Source: CAYFFV01 sp964342695
Lineage (GTDB): Bacteria; Acidobacteriota; Vicinamibacteria; Vicinamibacterales; UBA8438
Assembly: GCA_964342695.1 (NCBI GenBank)
Contig: CAYFFV010000017.1
Coordinates: forward strand, 1-47,746
Length of the DNA stretch: 47,746 bases
Reading direction: 5' to 3'
Both the position numbers and the translations under genes were made by a program. Under the pieces are notes generated by a model. That model searched no databases, was not told where the DNA came from, and saw only the letters and a program-made list of their open reading frames with translations. This document shows, in pieces, positions 16,267 through 24,639 of this stretch (within the stretch, counting starts at the first letter, position 1; each line of letters begins with the position of its first letter).

Positions 16267-17673
16267 CTATTCAGGTCGAGGAAATATTTTAGAAGGATTT
16301 AAAATTGCATTTGGATCAAAAGCTTCTTTTAAACGCTTCATCAAATCGATAGCATCCGATGACACTTCATATCTCAAATATTTTGCTTTGGTAAACCCAA
16401 TACCATGTTCACCGCTAATAGAACCCTCCAAATCAATGACACCCCTAAATAACGCCTCTTCTGCAGCACGGGCACGATCCGATTCAGATTGGTCACTTGG
16501 ATTGAAAAGTATGTTCACATGAATATTTCCATCACCGACATGCCCAAAACTTGGAATCGGCAAGTGAAATTCGTCCCGCAGCCTCTGGATGACATCAAAT
16601 AACTTGAGAACATTTCCTTTCGGTACTACAACGTCGTGATTGATCTTAACTGGCGCCAAGTTTCTGAGGGCAATGGAGAGACCTCGTCGCTCCTCCCATA
16701 TTCCCTGGCGGTCTTCTTCACTAGATGCTATCTCAATGTAAACACCCTCTTTATTCTGACAGACCTTTAAAAGTTTTTTTCCTTCCTCCTCAACAGCCTT
16801 TTCACTTCCGTCCACCTCCAAGATTAGTCTTGCCATTAAATCAAAATCATATTTTCTAAGACCTAATGAATCTTTCATGGCTGCCAAACATTCATGATCG
16901 AGGATTTCAATAGCTGAAGGAACTATCCCAGAATCAATAATCTCTTCAACTACGTCAATCGCCATGTCGAGGGTAGAAAAATCGACAAGGAGTGTCTTCC
17001 GTGCAGCAGGCTTAGGAATCAGCCGAAGGATTACCTTGGTAATAATCGCCAGTGTTCCCTCAGAGCCCACAAGCAACTTTGTCAGGTCATACCCCACAAC
17101 ATTCTTTACAGTCTTCCCGCCCGTTTCAATGATCTCACCCGTCGGCAAGACTGCCTGCACACCAAGTACATATGCTTTAGTAGTACCGTATTTAAAAGCT
17201 CTTGGACCCCCTGCACACTCCGCGACGTTTCCACCAATCGCCGAGAGCGAGGAGCTCGCCGGATCGGGAGGGTAAAACAAGTTCTGTTTCTCCACCTCGT
17301 CCTGAAGATTCGCTGTGATTACATTCGGCTCGACAACTGCAACTAAATTCCTTCGATCGATCTCGAGAATTCGATTTAATCGCTGCATTGACAAGACCAC
17401 TCCACCTTCAGAGGGCACAGCACCACCACTGTAGCCCGTTCCACCTCCACGTGGAGTCAAGGCAACTCGATGCTGATTACACAACGAAGCAATCTCGGCG
17501 ACCTCATCGACGGAACCAGGCCAAATTACGCAATCAGGGGTCCGCCCCTTCTTTAACGCATCAGCGCTGAAGTCATCTAAAATTTTATCGTCTTGGGAGA
17601 TATACTCTTCTCCAACAATACTCTGGAGATCGAGGTAAACGGTCTGAGTGAATTCGTAATTCTTAGCGCCCAT
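16267..17673 (-). CDS. glcD: FAD-linked oxidase, glycolate oxidase subunit GlcD / D-lactate dehydrogenase type
   Basis: This FAD enzyme oxidises a 2-hydroxy acid such as glycolate or D-lactate. The 468-residue protein shows the FAD-binding PCMH half (PRGGGTGYSGGAVP, and NVVGYDLTKLLVGSEGTLAI) and the C-terminal FAD-oxidase half with GHVGDGNIHVN and GSISGEHGIG, both diagnostic of this family. The ATG at 17673 follows the aminotransferase stop by six bases; a GTG one codon earlier is possible. GlcE and GlcF partners are absent. The pairing with an aminotransferase could mean linked 2-oxo/2-hydroxy acid metabolism, which is inference. Confidence 0.88.
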   Translation of the reverse strand: MGAKNYEFTQTVYLDLQSIVGEEYISQDDKILDDFSADALKKGRTPDCVIWPGSVDEVAEIASLCNQHRVALTPRGGGTGYSGGAVPSEGGVVLSMQRLNRILEIDRRNLVAVVEPNVITANLQDEVEKQNLFYPPDPASSSLSAIGGNVAECAGGPRAFKYGTTKAYVLGVQAVLPTGEIIETGGKTVKNVVGYDLTKLLVGSEGTLAIITKVILRLIPKPAARKTLLVDFSTLDMAIDVVEEIIDSGIVPSAIEILDHECLAAMKDSLGLRKYDFDLMARLILEVDGSEKAVEEEGKKLLKVCQNKEGVYIEIASSEEDRQGIWEERRGLSIALRNLAPVKINHDVVVPKGNVLKLFDVIQRLRDEFHLPIPSFGHVGDGNIHVNILFNPSDQSESDRARAAEEALFRGVIDLEGSISGEHGIGFTKAKYLRYEVSSDAIDLMKRLKEAFDPNAILNPSKIFPRPE

Positions 17674-17679
17674 CACTAA

Positions 17680-18870
17680 TTACTTGCGATCAACACTAGA
17701 AATAAAGTCCATAACTCTATCAAAGCCCTCCGAGAGTCGGGGTGCCGGTGATGTATAGGCTAACCGTATAAAACCCGGTGAATCAAAAGCTTCGCCCGGT
17801 GTAACAGCGACCTTGAATTCTCTAAGAAGGCGCTCCGAAAATTCCTGTGAAGTCCTTATGCTTCCTTGTGATAAAAGCTCCGTTATGTCCGGAAACAGAT
17901 AGAAAGCACCCTCTGGTGAATTGCATCGAATACGAGGCTCTTCGGACAACCGTCCCAATAAAAAATCTCGCCGCTTCCTATACTCTTTCTTCATTTCATC
18001 CACCGGAGTCTGAGGCCCAGAAAGAGCGCTAATCGCTGCTTTTTGACTTATAGAACAAGCGTTAGAAGTGGAATGCCCTTGGATAACATTGCACGCATCA
18101 ATCAAACCTTTTGGACCAATTACCCATCCACAGCGCCAACCAGTCATCGCAAAACTCTTCGACAAACTCCCAACCAAAACAGTGCGATCTGGACTTATGT
18201 CTCTTGCAATATTTAGAAGATCTCCCCCAGTGCCATCATAAATCAGTTGCTCATAACAAAGATCTAAGATTACCCACGCATCAATATCACGGGCTGCCCT
18301 AGATATCTTCTCCATCACCACCTGATCTACTACCGCACCTGTTGGATTGCATGGAGTATTAACAACAATTGCTTTCGTCACTGGCGTGAAAGCACCAATA
18401 ACAGTATTAGCGTCCAACTTGAACCCATTCTCTGCTCTCGTCTCCGCAAAAACAGGCTTGCCACTAGCGAGTCGAATCTGCTCAAAGATACTAGGCCAAC
18501 CTGGGGTATGCGAAATCACTTCGTCCCCCTCATCAATAACAGACATCATTACGTTAAAGAGACCCTGCTTACCACCCGCAGTAACGATGACTTCCTCGGG
18601 CGCACTCTTTAATGAATAATCCTGTAAGTATTTCTCGCAGATCGCTTCTCTTAACTCCAACACTCCACTATTCGTGGTATAGCGCGTAACATTATTTTGA
18701 ATTGCGGCAATTCCGGACTCCTTAATGTGGTCAGGTGTAAAAAAATCAGGCTCACCTGCACCTAAATCGATTACATCAAACCCCTGACGTTTTAAATTGT
18801 CCGTTTCTAACGTGATTTGCTGAGTCGGAGATGCGGAGACTCGTTTTAGTCGTTCGGAATACATCATCAT
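17680..18870 (-). CDS. Class I pyridoxal-phosphate aminotransferase (AspB-like)
   Basis: This 396-residue fold-type I aminotransferase probably uses aspartate or another dicarboxylic or aromatic amino acid. The PLP lysine is K238 in GSLSKSFAMTGWRCGW. The cofactor-binding NTPCNPTGA and the substrate-carboxylate arginine in FIRLAYTSP are also present. It resembles the AspB group (aspartate aminotransferase of subgroup I-gamma). Such enzymes could supply the transamination step of Tyr and Phe synthesis, whose upstream genes are elsewhere in this window, but specificity cannot be read. It follows coaD by 12 bases and precedes glcD by six. Confidence 0.88.
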   Translation of the reverse strand: MMMYSERLKRVSASPTQQITLETDNLKRQGFDVIDLGAGEPDFFTPDHIKESGIAAIQNNVTRYTTNSGVLELREAICEKYLQDYSLKSAPEEVIVTAGGKQGLFNVMMSVIDEGDEVISHTPGWPSIFEQIRLASGKPVFAETRAENGFKLDANTVIGAFTPVTKAIVVNTPCNPTGAVVDQVVMEKISRAARDIDAWVILDLCYEQLIYDGTGGDLLNIARDISPDRTVLVGSLSKSFAMTGWRCGWVIGPKGLIDACNVIQGHSTSNACSISQKAAISALSGPQTPVDEMKKEYRKRRDFLLGRLSEEPRIRCNSPEGAFYLFPDITELLSQGSIRTSQEFSERLLREFKVAVTPGEAFDSPGFIRLAYTSPAPRLSEGFDRVMDFISSVDRK

Positions 18871-18882
18871 TCAATATCTAAT

Positions 18883-19386
18883 TTATGTTTTTAAAACTTT
18901 CACCTTTTCAATCAATTGTTTCTCTACTGTCTCTGGTACTAATCCAGAGATCGAACCACCTAAAAGTGCAATTTCTTTTACCAATTTTGAGCTTAAGTAC
19001 GTGTAGGGTTCAGCTGGCATCATAAACACTGTCTCTATCTCATCATTTAACCTTCGATTCATTAAAGCCATTTGCATCTCGTACTCAAAATCTGAGATTG
19101 CCCGCAAACCTCTAACTATCACGTTAGCCTTACGCTGGAGCACATAGTCCACGAGCAAACCATCAAATGTATCCACTTCCACATTTACTTGGTCATCGAA
19201 ACACCTCATCAACATTTCGACCCGTTCACTTGAAGTAAACATGGGATCTTTTTCAGGATTAACAAGCAACGCGATTACTATACGGTCGAACAACCGCGAG
19301 CCCCTCCGAATGATGTCGACGTGCCCATTCGTAACTGGATCAAAAGAGCCTGGATATACGGCTACGCGATAGCTATCACCTTTCAT
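18883..19386 (-). CDS. coaD: Phosphopantetheine adenylyltransferase
   Basis: This enzyme joins 4'-phosphopantetheine with ATP to give dephospho-CoA, the penultimate step of CoA synthesis. The 167-residue protein has the nucleotidyl-transferase motif YPGSFDPVTNGH at 11-22 and the late SSKLVKEIA, equivalent to the ISSTxxR-type signature of this superfamily. Its ATG overlaps the rsmD stop (ATGA). The pairing rsmD-coaD is very common in bacteria, which supports both calls. Confidence 0.96.
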   Translation of the reverse strand: MKGDSYRVAVYPGSFDPVTNGHVDIIRRGSRLFDRIVIALLVNPEKDPMFTSSERVEMLMRCFDDQVNVEVDTFDGLLVDYVLQRKANVIVRGLRAISDFEYEMQMALMNRRLNDEIETVFMMPAEPYTYLSSKLVKEIALLGGSISGLVPETVEKQLIEKVKVLKT

Positions 19387-19916
19387 CGATACAAATCCAA
19401 TCTGCTGTCCCCAGCACGAATCGTCCTATACAAATCAAGACCCGTAACGCCTATCTCCGAAACTCGCTTTGATCTCTCCAACACTATCACACCGTCAAAT
19501 GCTAGGCCGGTCTTGATTCTTTCGAGAGCTTTGTCGATTCGCTCATACCCATACGGAGGATCACAAAAGATCAAATCAAAGGCCTTTAAAAGTGAACCCG
19601 AAAACTCAAATTCAGGAACGTCGCCTAAGATTACTTCACACTGCCCCGCAACAGCGAACTGTTCAGCAGTCCTTGTTATCAAGGAAACTGCCCTCTCATC
19701 ATTATCGACAAACACTGTCTGAGCAGCGCCTCGACTTAAAGCCTCAAAACCCACGGCACCCGTACCCGCAAACGCGTCCAAAACTCTTGTTCCCTCAATA
19801 GATTCAGCGAGCACGTCAAAGATCGTCTCTCTTAAACGTTCTGACGTTGGTCTCAATCCTTTCCAATAAGGAGACTCTATTTTCCTACCTTTTAAACTCC
19901 CGGAGACTATTCGCAT
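19383..19916 (-). CDS. rsmD: 16S rRNA (guanine-966-N2)-methyltransferase
   Basis: This SAM-dependent enzyme methylates G966 of 16S rRNA (E. coli numbering). The 177-residue protein has the N-terminal RIVSGSLKGRKI and RPTSERLRETIFDVL, the SAM-binding LDAFAGTGAVGFEALSRGA, and the catalytic DPPY in FCDPPYG. All are hallmarks of RsmD. Its ATG directly abuts the recG stop codon, and its own stop overlaps coaD. Confidence 0.95.
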   Translation of the reverse strand: MRIVSGSLKGRKIESPYWKGLRPTSERLRETIFDVLAESIEGTRVLDAFAGTGAVGFEALSRGAAQTVFVDNDERAVSLITRTAEQFAVAGQCEVILGDVPEFEFSGSLLKAFDLIFCDPPYGYERIDKALERIKTGLAFDGVIVLERSKRVSEIGVTGLDLYRTIRAGDSRLDLYR

Positions 19917-22016
19917 CTACCCCACTTCCACCAAGCGAAATCTTTCAGACCATGAAGTCATTATTTCGTCATCGTCACTTATACCTTGAGGTCTTCGCAT
20001 AACCCACTCACTCGCCTCACGGCGGGCTTCCTCCATAAGAATTCTATCCCTCAGAAGGTTTCCAGTCCTAAATGGAGGCAGACCAGATTGTCGTGTGCCA
20101 ATAAGATCGCCCTCACCCCTGATATCCAAATCGTGTTCCGCTATCTCGAAGCCATCAGACGAATTCTCAAGAGCCTTTAACCGCATCCGACCATTTTCTG
20201 AGACGGGCTCGTCATGCACTAACAAACAGTAGGATTTCTTTATCCCCCTTCCTACACGTCCCCGTAATTGATGCAATTGAGCCAATCCGAAGCGTTGGGC
20301 ATTTTCTACCATCATGACAGTCGCGTTCGGAACGTCCACTCCGACCTCTATTACTGTAGTTGCTATCAAAACATCTATTTCTCCCTCAACGAATCGGCGC
20401 ATAACCGCTTCTCTCTCGCTCACTCTGATACGTCCATGTAACAGCCCAACACGCAAGCCATCAAAAACTCCCCCACACAACTCTTCAAACATCGTTTCTG
20501 CACTGCGTAGACCCAATTTCTCTGATTCTTCGACTAATGGATACACAACATAGGCTTGATGTCCTAATCTAATTTGATCGCGGATAAATAGGTAAGCTTT
20601 ATCTGACGTTGAAGTCGGAGTCACTCGAGTCTCTATAGGAATTCTTCCAGGCGGGAGATCCTCAATTACCGATACATCGAGGTCACCATAGACCGTCATC
20701 GCGAGTGTTCGCGGAATAGGAGTCGCTGTCATCACCAGAACGTCTGGGTGTTTTGACTTGTCTCGTAGCGAGGCCCGTTGCAACACCCCGAATCTATGTT
20801 GCTCATCAATAATGATCAATCCTAGTCGTTTAAAATTGACCATCTCTTGAATTAAAGCCTGCGTACCAACAACAAGGTGGCAATCCCCCTTTTGCAAACT
20901 ATCCAGAAGTTTCATTCGATCTTTATTGTTCAGCGAACCTGTCAAGATACCCGACTTAAAAGCTGACCCTTTTAACAGTCCCAAAATATTAATGTAATGC
21001 TGATGGGCAAGCAGCTCTGTTGGAGACATCACAGCAACTTGCAACCCATTTTCCATGGCCACGAGTCCAGCTAAAACAGCTAGAATCGTTTTTCCAGAGC
21101 CAACGTCTCCCTGCAACAATCGATTCATCGGGTAAGGATTTCTTAAATCGTCAACGATCTCTCTAAGAGCCTTCTTTTGACCGTCCGTTAAACGAAACGG
21201 TAGGACATTTAGAGCAGACTGTCTTATCGATTGATTAACACGTATCGAATGATTCTTCCTAGTGCGTTTTTCTACAGCACGTTTAATGGCCAAGCCGCGT
21301 TGAAAAAGATAGAACTCTTCAAATATTAATCTCCTCTGCGCGGGACTCCGACATTCATTCAGGTCTTCAATCTTGGTTCCATCGTCAGGAAAGTGAACCT
21401 GATGAATTGCTTCTAGACGGCCTGGGAAACGATATTTCTCTCTAACTGCTAAAGACAAGGGGTCCTCTAGAACCTCCGGTATCAACCGAAGACCCTCGTG
21501 AACAATGCGACGCAGAATCCTAGATGAAAGACTACCGATCCGCTCATATATCGGTATTATTCTTCCAGTATTGATTCCCCCATTCTTAGTTTTAGCTTCA
21601 TTTTCACTCAATATCTCGTAGTGTGGATTCTTAAATTGGACAACCCCCCGACGGCTATCTACCTCCACCTTCCCATGTAGAACTACGAGTCGGTGAGGCC
21701 TTAAAATATCAATCAAAAATTTCTGATTAAAAAAAATGGCACGAATAGTCCCGGTGCAATCGCTGACGGCAACCTCGAAGATACTAAAACCCTTCTTCCG
21801 TGTAGAGCGAAGTCCCGCGCTTAACACTTTTCCCTTAACAATAGAGACATCTCCCACTTTCAAATCATTGATATTCGACAGATGAGAACGGTCCTCATAG
21901 CGAAGCGGCAAGCGCAAGAGAAGGTCCTCCAGAGAACCTAAACCGGCACGTCTGAATTCTAAGAACCTTCTAGGACCTACTCCTTTAACAAACCGCAACT
22001 CTGTCTCGAAAGTCAT
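19917..22016 (-). CDS. recG: ATP-dependent DNA helicase RecG
   Basis: This helicase remodels stalled replication forks and branched recombination intermediates. The product is about 699 residues, normal for RecG. It contains an N-terminal wedge (OB-fold) domain with the FVKGVGPRR stretch, Walker A LQGDVGSGKT, the DEQH box IIIDEQHRFG, motif III VMTATPIPRTLA and the late QLRGRVGRG and DLDIRGEGDLIGTRQSG motifs. The ATG at 22016 is used here. A GTG two codons earlier overlaps the upstream stop and is also possible. It is co-transcribed with rsmD and coaD. Confidence 0.96.
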   Translation of the reverse strand: MTFETELRFVKGVGPRRFLEFRRAGLGSLEDLLLRLPLRYEDRSHLSNINDLKVGDVSIVKGKVLSAGLRSTRKKGFSIFEVAVSDCTGTIRAIFFNQKFLIDILRPHRLVVLHGKVEVDSRRGVVQFKNPHYEILSENEAKTKNGGINTGRIIPIYERIGSLSSRILRRIVHEGLRLIPEVLEDPLSLAVREKYRFPGRLEAIHQVHFPDDGTKIEDLNECRSPAQRRLIFEEFYLFQRGLAIKRAVEKRTRKNHSIRVNQSIRQSALNVLPFRLTDGQKKALREIVDDLRNPYPMNRLLQGDVGSGKTILAVLAGLVAMENGLQVAVMSPTELLAHQHYINILGLLKGSAFKSGILTGSLNNKDRMKLLDSLQKGDCHLVVGTQALIQEMVNFKRLGLIIIDEQHRFGVLQRASLRDKSKHPDVLVMTATPIPRTLAMTVYGDLDVSVIEDLPPGRIPIETRVTPTSTSDKAYLFIRDQIRLGHQAYVVYPLVEESEKLGLRSAETMFEELCGGVFDGLRVGLLHGRIRVSEREAVMRRFVEGEIDVLIATTVIEVGVDVPNATVMMVENAQRFGLAQLHQLRGRVGRGIKKSYCLLVHDEPVSENGRMRLKALENSSDGFEIAEHDLDIRGEGDLIGTRQSGLPPFRTGNLLRDRILMEEARREASEWVMRRPQGISDDDEIMTSWSERFRLVEVG

Positions 22017-22018
22017 AA

Positions 22019-22627
22019 TCACCTAGCAAAAACAACGCTGCCGTCATTAACACTCATTTCACGTATCCCGCATGGCAGTTCAAGTTGGCCATCCCGTATA
22101 AACGATTTCCTCCCTTCAAAACCCTCCGGAGTGACAAGTTGTTCAACAAATGCTGCCGGAAGTGAAAATCCGCCAATCTCAGCAACTTCAATTTCGATAA
22201 CACCAAGCCCGTCGGTTGTCTCAATAGTCACAACAAGGTGCATGTCAACGCTTCTGCCATCAAGAAGTCTTAGAAAACCAAGCCGCTCCGTATTCTCAAT
22301 GCCATCCATTTCAAGTGCAATAGCTCCTTTAAGTCGAACACGGCCGTCACCCAATAGCTCAACCATCACATTCCTTATGCGGCTTTGACTTAACGGAGAA
22401 TCTTGAGAGGCGAGGTACAGATTAACCTCAGCTTCCGAGAAACTTAGAGATTCAACAAGCATTTGATCGTGGGGACAATTAAAGGAAGCCTCTACCTTCT
22501 CATCGACACATTTAACATCACGACACTCCGACTGCGCGCTGCTGTTTTGTGACCAACCGACCAAAGGAAGGACGCTAAAATAAATTAGTAGGCTCCGAGT
22601 CAAAATAGCACCGTATTCAGATCGCAT
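22019..22627 (-). CDS. Exported hypothetical protein upstream of recG
   Basis: This 202-residue protein has a probable signal peptide (about 1-32, ending near NSSAQS) and a beta-rich mature part. A stretch LSFSEAEVNLYL followed by alternating strands (VMVELLGDGRVRLKGAIALE) suggests a lipid-binding-like tubular fold as in LmeA or DUF2993-type proteins, but this is only an impression. Four cysteines near the mature N-terminus and one near the C-terminus could form disulfides. The ribosome site AGGTG lies four bases before the ATG. It is the first gene of the recG run, overlapping recG by a few bases at most. The family is not recognised. Confidence 0.65.
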   Translation of the reverse strand: MRSEYGAILTRSLLIYFSVLPLVGWSQNSSAQSECRDVKCVDEKVEASFNCPHDQMLVESLSFSEAEVNLYLASQDSPLSQSRIRNVMVELLGDGRVRLKGAIALEMDGIENTERLGFLRLLDGRSVDMHLVVTIETTDGLGVIEIEVAEIGGFSLPAAFVEQLVTPEGFEGRKSFIRDGQLELPCGIREMSVNDGSVVFAR

Positions 22628-22652
22628 GTTTCACCTATTTCGTTAACTTTTA

Positions 22653-23597
22653 TCAAGAGCGCAAAAACTCTTCAACATCTCTCCTGCTTGGAATGCCATC
22701 TCGGCCACCCAGTGTTTTACATTTCAGAGCTGCGACAGCGTTCGCATACTTCAATACATCTTCAAGCAAAGAACGATTTTCTCCTAACAACCATCCAGAA
22801 ATGAACCCCCCTCTGAAGACATCTCCTGCTCCAGTCGTGTCAGCCACATCTACAGAAAAACCTAGTGTTCTTATTTCCTTATTGCCCACAAGAGCTAGGC
22901 TGCCTTGAGCGCCTAAGGTAGAGCAAACCATCTTAGCCCCAAACTCTTGTTGCAAATACTTAAGTGCGACACCTAAGCCTGGCTTCCCGGTGTACTCAAG
23001 AGGAAATTCCTCTGCAGTAATAAGAAGATCAATATTTTCGAGGAGTTTCTCAATGCCAGGTCTTACCTTTTCCACGTCAACAACAGTCGGAAGGCCATTC
23101 TTTTTCGCAAATCTTGCCGCTGTTGCAGATGCTTCCGTTTGATGGCAATCTACTAACAACAGCCTTCCTTTTGAAAACATATTCTCTTGGATATCGTGCG
23201 AACTCATATTAACTTTTTCGTCCATCGTCCAAAGAACAGTCCGCTCACCTGATTGTTCCGATACCAGAATCAATGAAACGGCCGTCTTAGCTCCAGAGAT
23301 AGTCTGACAATCAGAAATATCCACTCCTGCATCCTTTAGGCTCTTTTTTCCGATGAGGCCATTGTCGTCACTACCAAATCTTCCAATATACTTCGCCGTC
23401 CATCCCAATCGACTAACCGCAACCATGGCCGTCGCGGCTTGACCACCAGGACTTACCGCAAATTCGCTGATCGGAGTTTTACTTCCTAACCTTGGATGTT
23501 GATCTACCACAGCTAAATAATCGACAGTATTTAATCCAAATCCAATTGCGTCGACACTATCAGGAAACCGGGCGGGAAGTTCTACAGGGACTCTCAT
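22653..23597 (-). CDS. PfkB-family carbohydrate kinase
   Basis: This 314-residue ribokinase-fold kinase phosphorylates a sugar or nucleoside with ATP. Signature 1 is seen as GGQAATAMVAVSRLG and signature 2 as DTTGAGDVFRGGF, the latter holding the catalytic aspartate. The closest types by eye are ribokinase or sulfofructose-kinase-like enzymes, but the substrate is not determinable. A GGAG ribosome site lies eight bases before the ATG. It is divergent from lexA, sharing a roughly 100-base intergenic region. Confidence 0.9.
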   Translation of the reverse strand: MRVPVELPARFPDSVDAIGFGLNTVDYLAVVDQHPRLGSKTPISEFAVSPGGQAATAMVAVSRLGWTAKYIGRFGSDDNGLIGKKSLKDAGVDISDCQTISGAKTAVSLILVSEQSGERTVLWTMDEKVNMSSHDIQENMFSKGRLLLVDCHQTEASATAARFAKKNGLPTVVDVEKVRPGIEKLLENIDLLITAEEFPLEYTGKPGLGVALKYLQQEFGAKMVCSTLGAQGSLALVGNKEIRTLGFSVDVADTTGAGDVFRGGFISGWLLGENRSLLEDVLKYANAVAALKCKTLGGRDGIPSRRDVEEFLRS

Positions 23598-23629
23598 AAA
23601 AATGACTCCAAAGCATCTGACCTAAATTC

Positions 23630-23658
23630 TTGAGCTTCGCTTTTTGTTTGCGTATACT
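23630..23658 (+). promoter_or_regulatory. Promoter of lexA
   Basis: TTGAGC (23630-23635) and TATACT (23653-23658) are separated by 17 bases, a strong sigma70-type promoter. Transcription would begin near 23665, about 40 bases before the lexA GTG. Confidence 0.7.
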
Positions 23659-23661
23659 AAC
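23646..23661. promoter_or_regulatory. Candidate LexA operator over the lexA -10 box
   Basis: The 16-base segment GTTTGCGTATACTAAC has partial dyad symmetry (GTT...AAC around a GTATAC core) and covers the -10 hexamer, where an autorepressor would block RNA polymerase. A direct repeat ACTAA-N4-ACTAA also overlaps (23656-23669). The LexA target in this lineage is not known to me, so this is a guess from position and symmetry. Confidence 0.3.
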
Positions 23662-23703
23662 ACTACTAATCGACAAAAAAATCTACCATCATACGGAGCG
23701 AAA

Positions 23704-24309
23704 GTGCTACCTCTCACAAAACGACAGCGTGAGATTCTAAATTTCATAAACGAATTTATCGACGACAATGGGTACGCTCCCAGTCTCGAAGAAATCGGTC
23801 ACCGTTTTAGCCTCTCTTCCCTTGCAACTGTTCATAAACATCTCACCAACCTGCAAGAGAAAGGTTTTATTCGACGCGCCTGGAACAGAAGTCGGTCCCT
23901 CGAAGTGATACCGACTCGAATAGATGCTAGAGCGGTCGATCTACCACTTCTCGGTTACGTAGCAGCCGGACAGCCAATCGAAGCAGTCATTGGAAGAGAA
24001 ACTGTGACTGTTCCTGAGGAGTTGATTGGCACCCGCGACACCTACGCCTTAAGGGTTCGTGGTAGTTCCATGATAGACGAACAGGTCCGTGACGGTGACA
24101 TTGTAATCGTCGAAGATCGCAAAACAGCCCACAACGGAGAAATGGTTATAGCACTGTTAAACAATTCAGAAGTGACCCTCAAAAAGTTTTTCAAAGAGGG
24201 CTCTCAAATACGCCTTCAACCTGCAAATAGTTCGGTTAACCCAATTTTTGTAAAAAGCAACGAACTTCAGATTCAAGGAGTGGTCGTAGCAGTTATGAGA
24301 CGTTATTAA
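23704..24309 (+). CDS. lexA: SOS-response repressor LexA
   Basis: LexA represses DNA-damage genes and cleaves itself when RecA filaments form. The chosen start is GTG at 23704, preceded by GGAG with a five-base spacer, giving 201 residues, the usual size. A TTG start 20 codons upstream would put the coding region over the promoter and is rejected. The N-terminal winged-helix DNA-binding domain (LTKRQREILNFI... at 4-67) is followed by the cleavage bond A88-G89 in YVAAGQP, the catalytic serine S122 in RGSSMID and the catalytic lysine K160 in EVTLKK. All self-cleavage residues are intact. It heads a plus-strand run with nth and ftsK downstream. Confidence 0.96.
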   Translation: MLPLTKRQREILNFINEFIDDNGYAPSLEEIGHRFSLSSLATVHKHLTNLQEKGFIRRAWNRSRSLEVIPTRIDARAVDLPLLGYVAAGQPIEAVIGRETVTVPEELIGTRDTYALRVRGSSMIDEQVRDGDIVIVEDRKTAHNGEMVIALLNNSEVTLKKFFKEGSQIRLQPANSSVNPIFVKSNELQIQGVVVAVMRRY

Positions 24310-24324
24310 CCTTAAGGGAGAACC

Positions 24325-24639
24325 ATGAGCGAACGAAAACAAGTTAACTTCACAATCATTCCAGACGAGACAGCTGAAACACCACGGACATATGCAAATT
24401 TCTGCGCTATATCTCACACACCTTTCGATTTTACCCTTACCTTCTGTGAGGTCTTGCCACCCACTGAAAAAGAGGTAAGAGAAGCTGATAGCCAAAAAGA
24501 ATTACGGGCACCTGTTCGCGCTAGAATAGTGGTGCCAATGCAGTTCGTCCCGAATCTTATTAGTGCCCTACAAGAACACCTTCGCTCATTTAGTGAGGGT
24601 AATTTAAAAGTCGCACCCCCTAAGCAACCAATTCACTAG
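24325..24639 (+). CDS. DUF3467 domain-containing protein
   Basis: This 104-residue protein fits the DUF3467 pattern: an early YANFCAISHTPFDFTLTFCEV, a central ARIVVPMQFVPNLISALQEHL, and a short tail. The function of this family is unknown. It has an AGGGAG ribosome site, follows lexA by 15 bases, and its stop overlaps the nth start by one base. It could therefore be co-expressed with DNA-repair genes, though the association may be no more than operon membership. Confidence 0.85.
   Translation: MSERKQVNFTIIPDETAETPRTYANFCAISHTPFDFTLTFCEVLPPTEKEVREADSQKELRAPVRARIVVPMQFVPNLISALQEHLRSFSEGNLKVAPPKQPIH

Noticed and set aside
23644..23703. A TTG start giving LexA 20 more residues
   Set aside because: It would place coding sequence over the -10 box and before the ribosome site; GTG at 23704 has GGAG at proper spacing and gives the normal LexA length.
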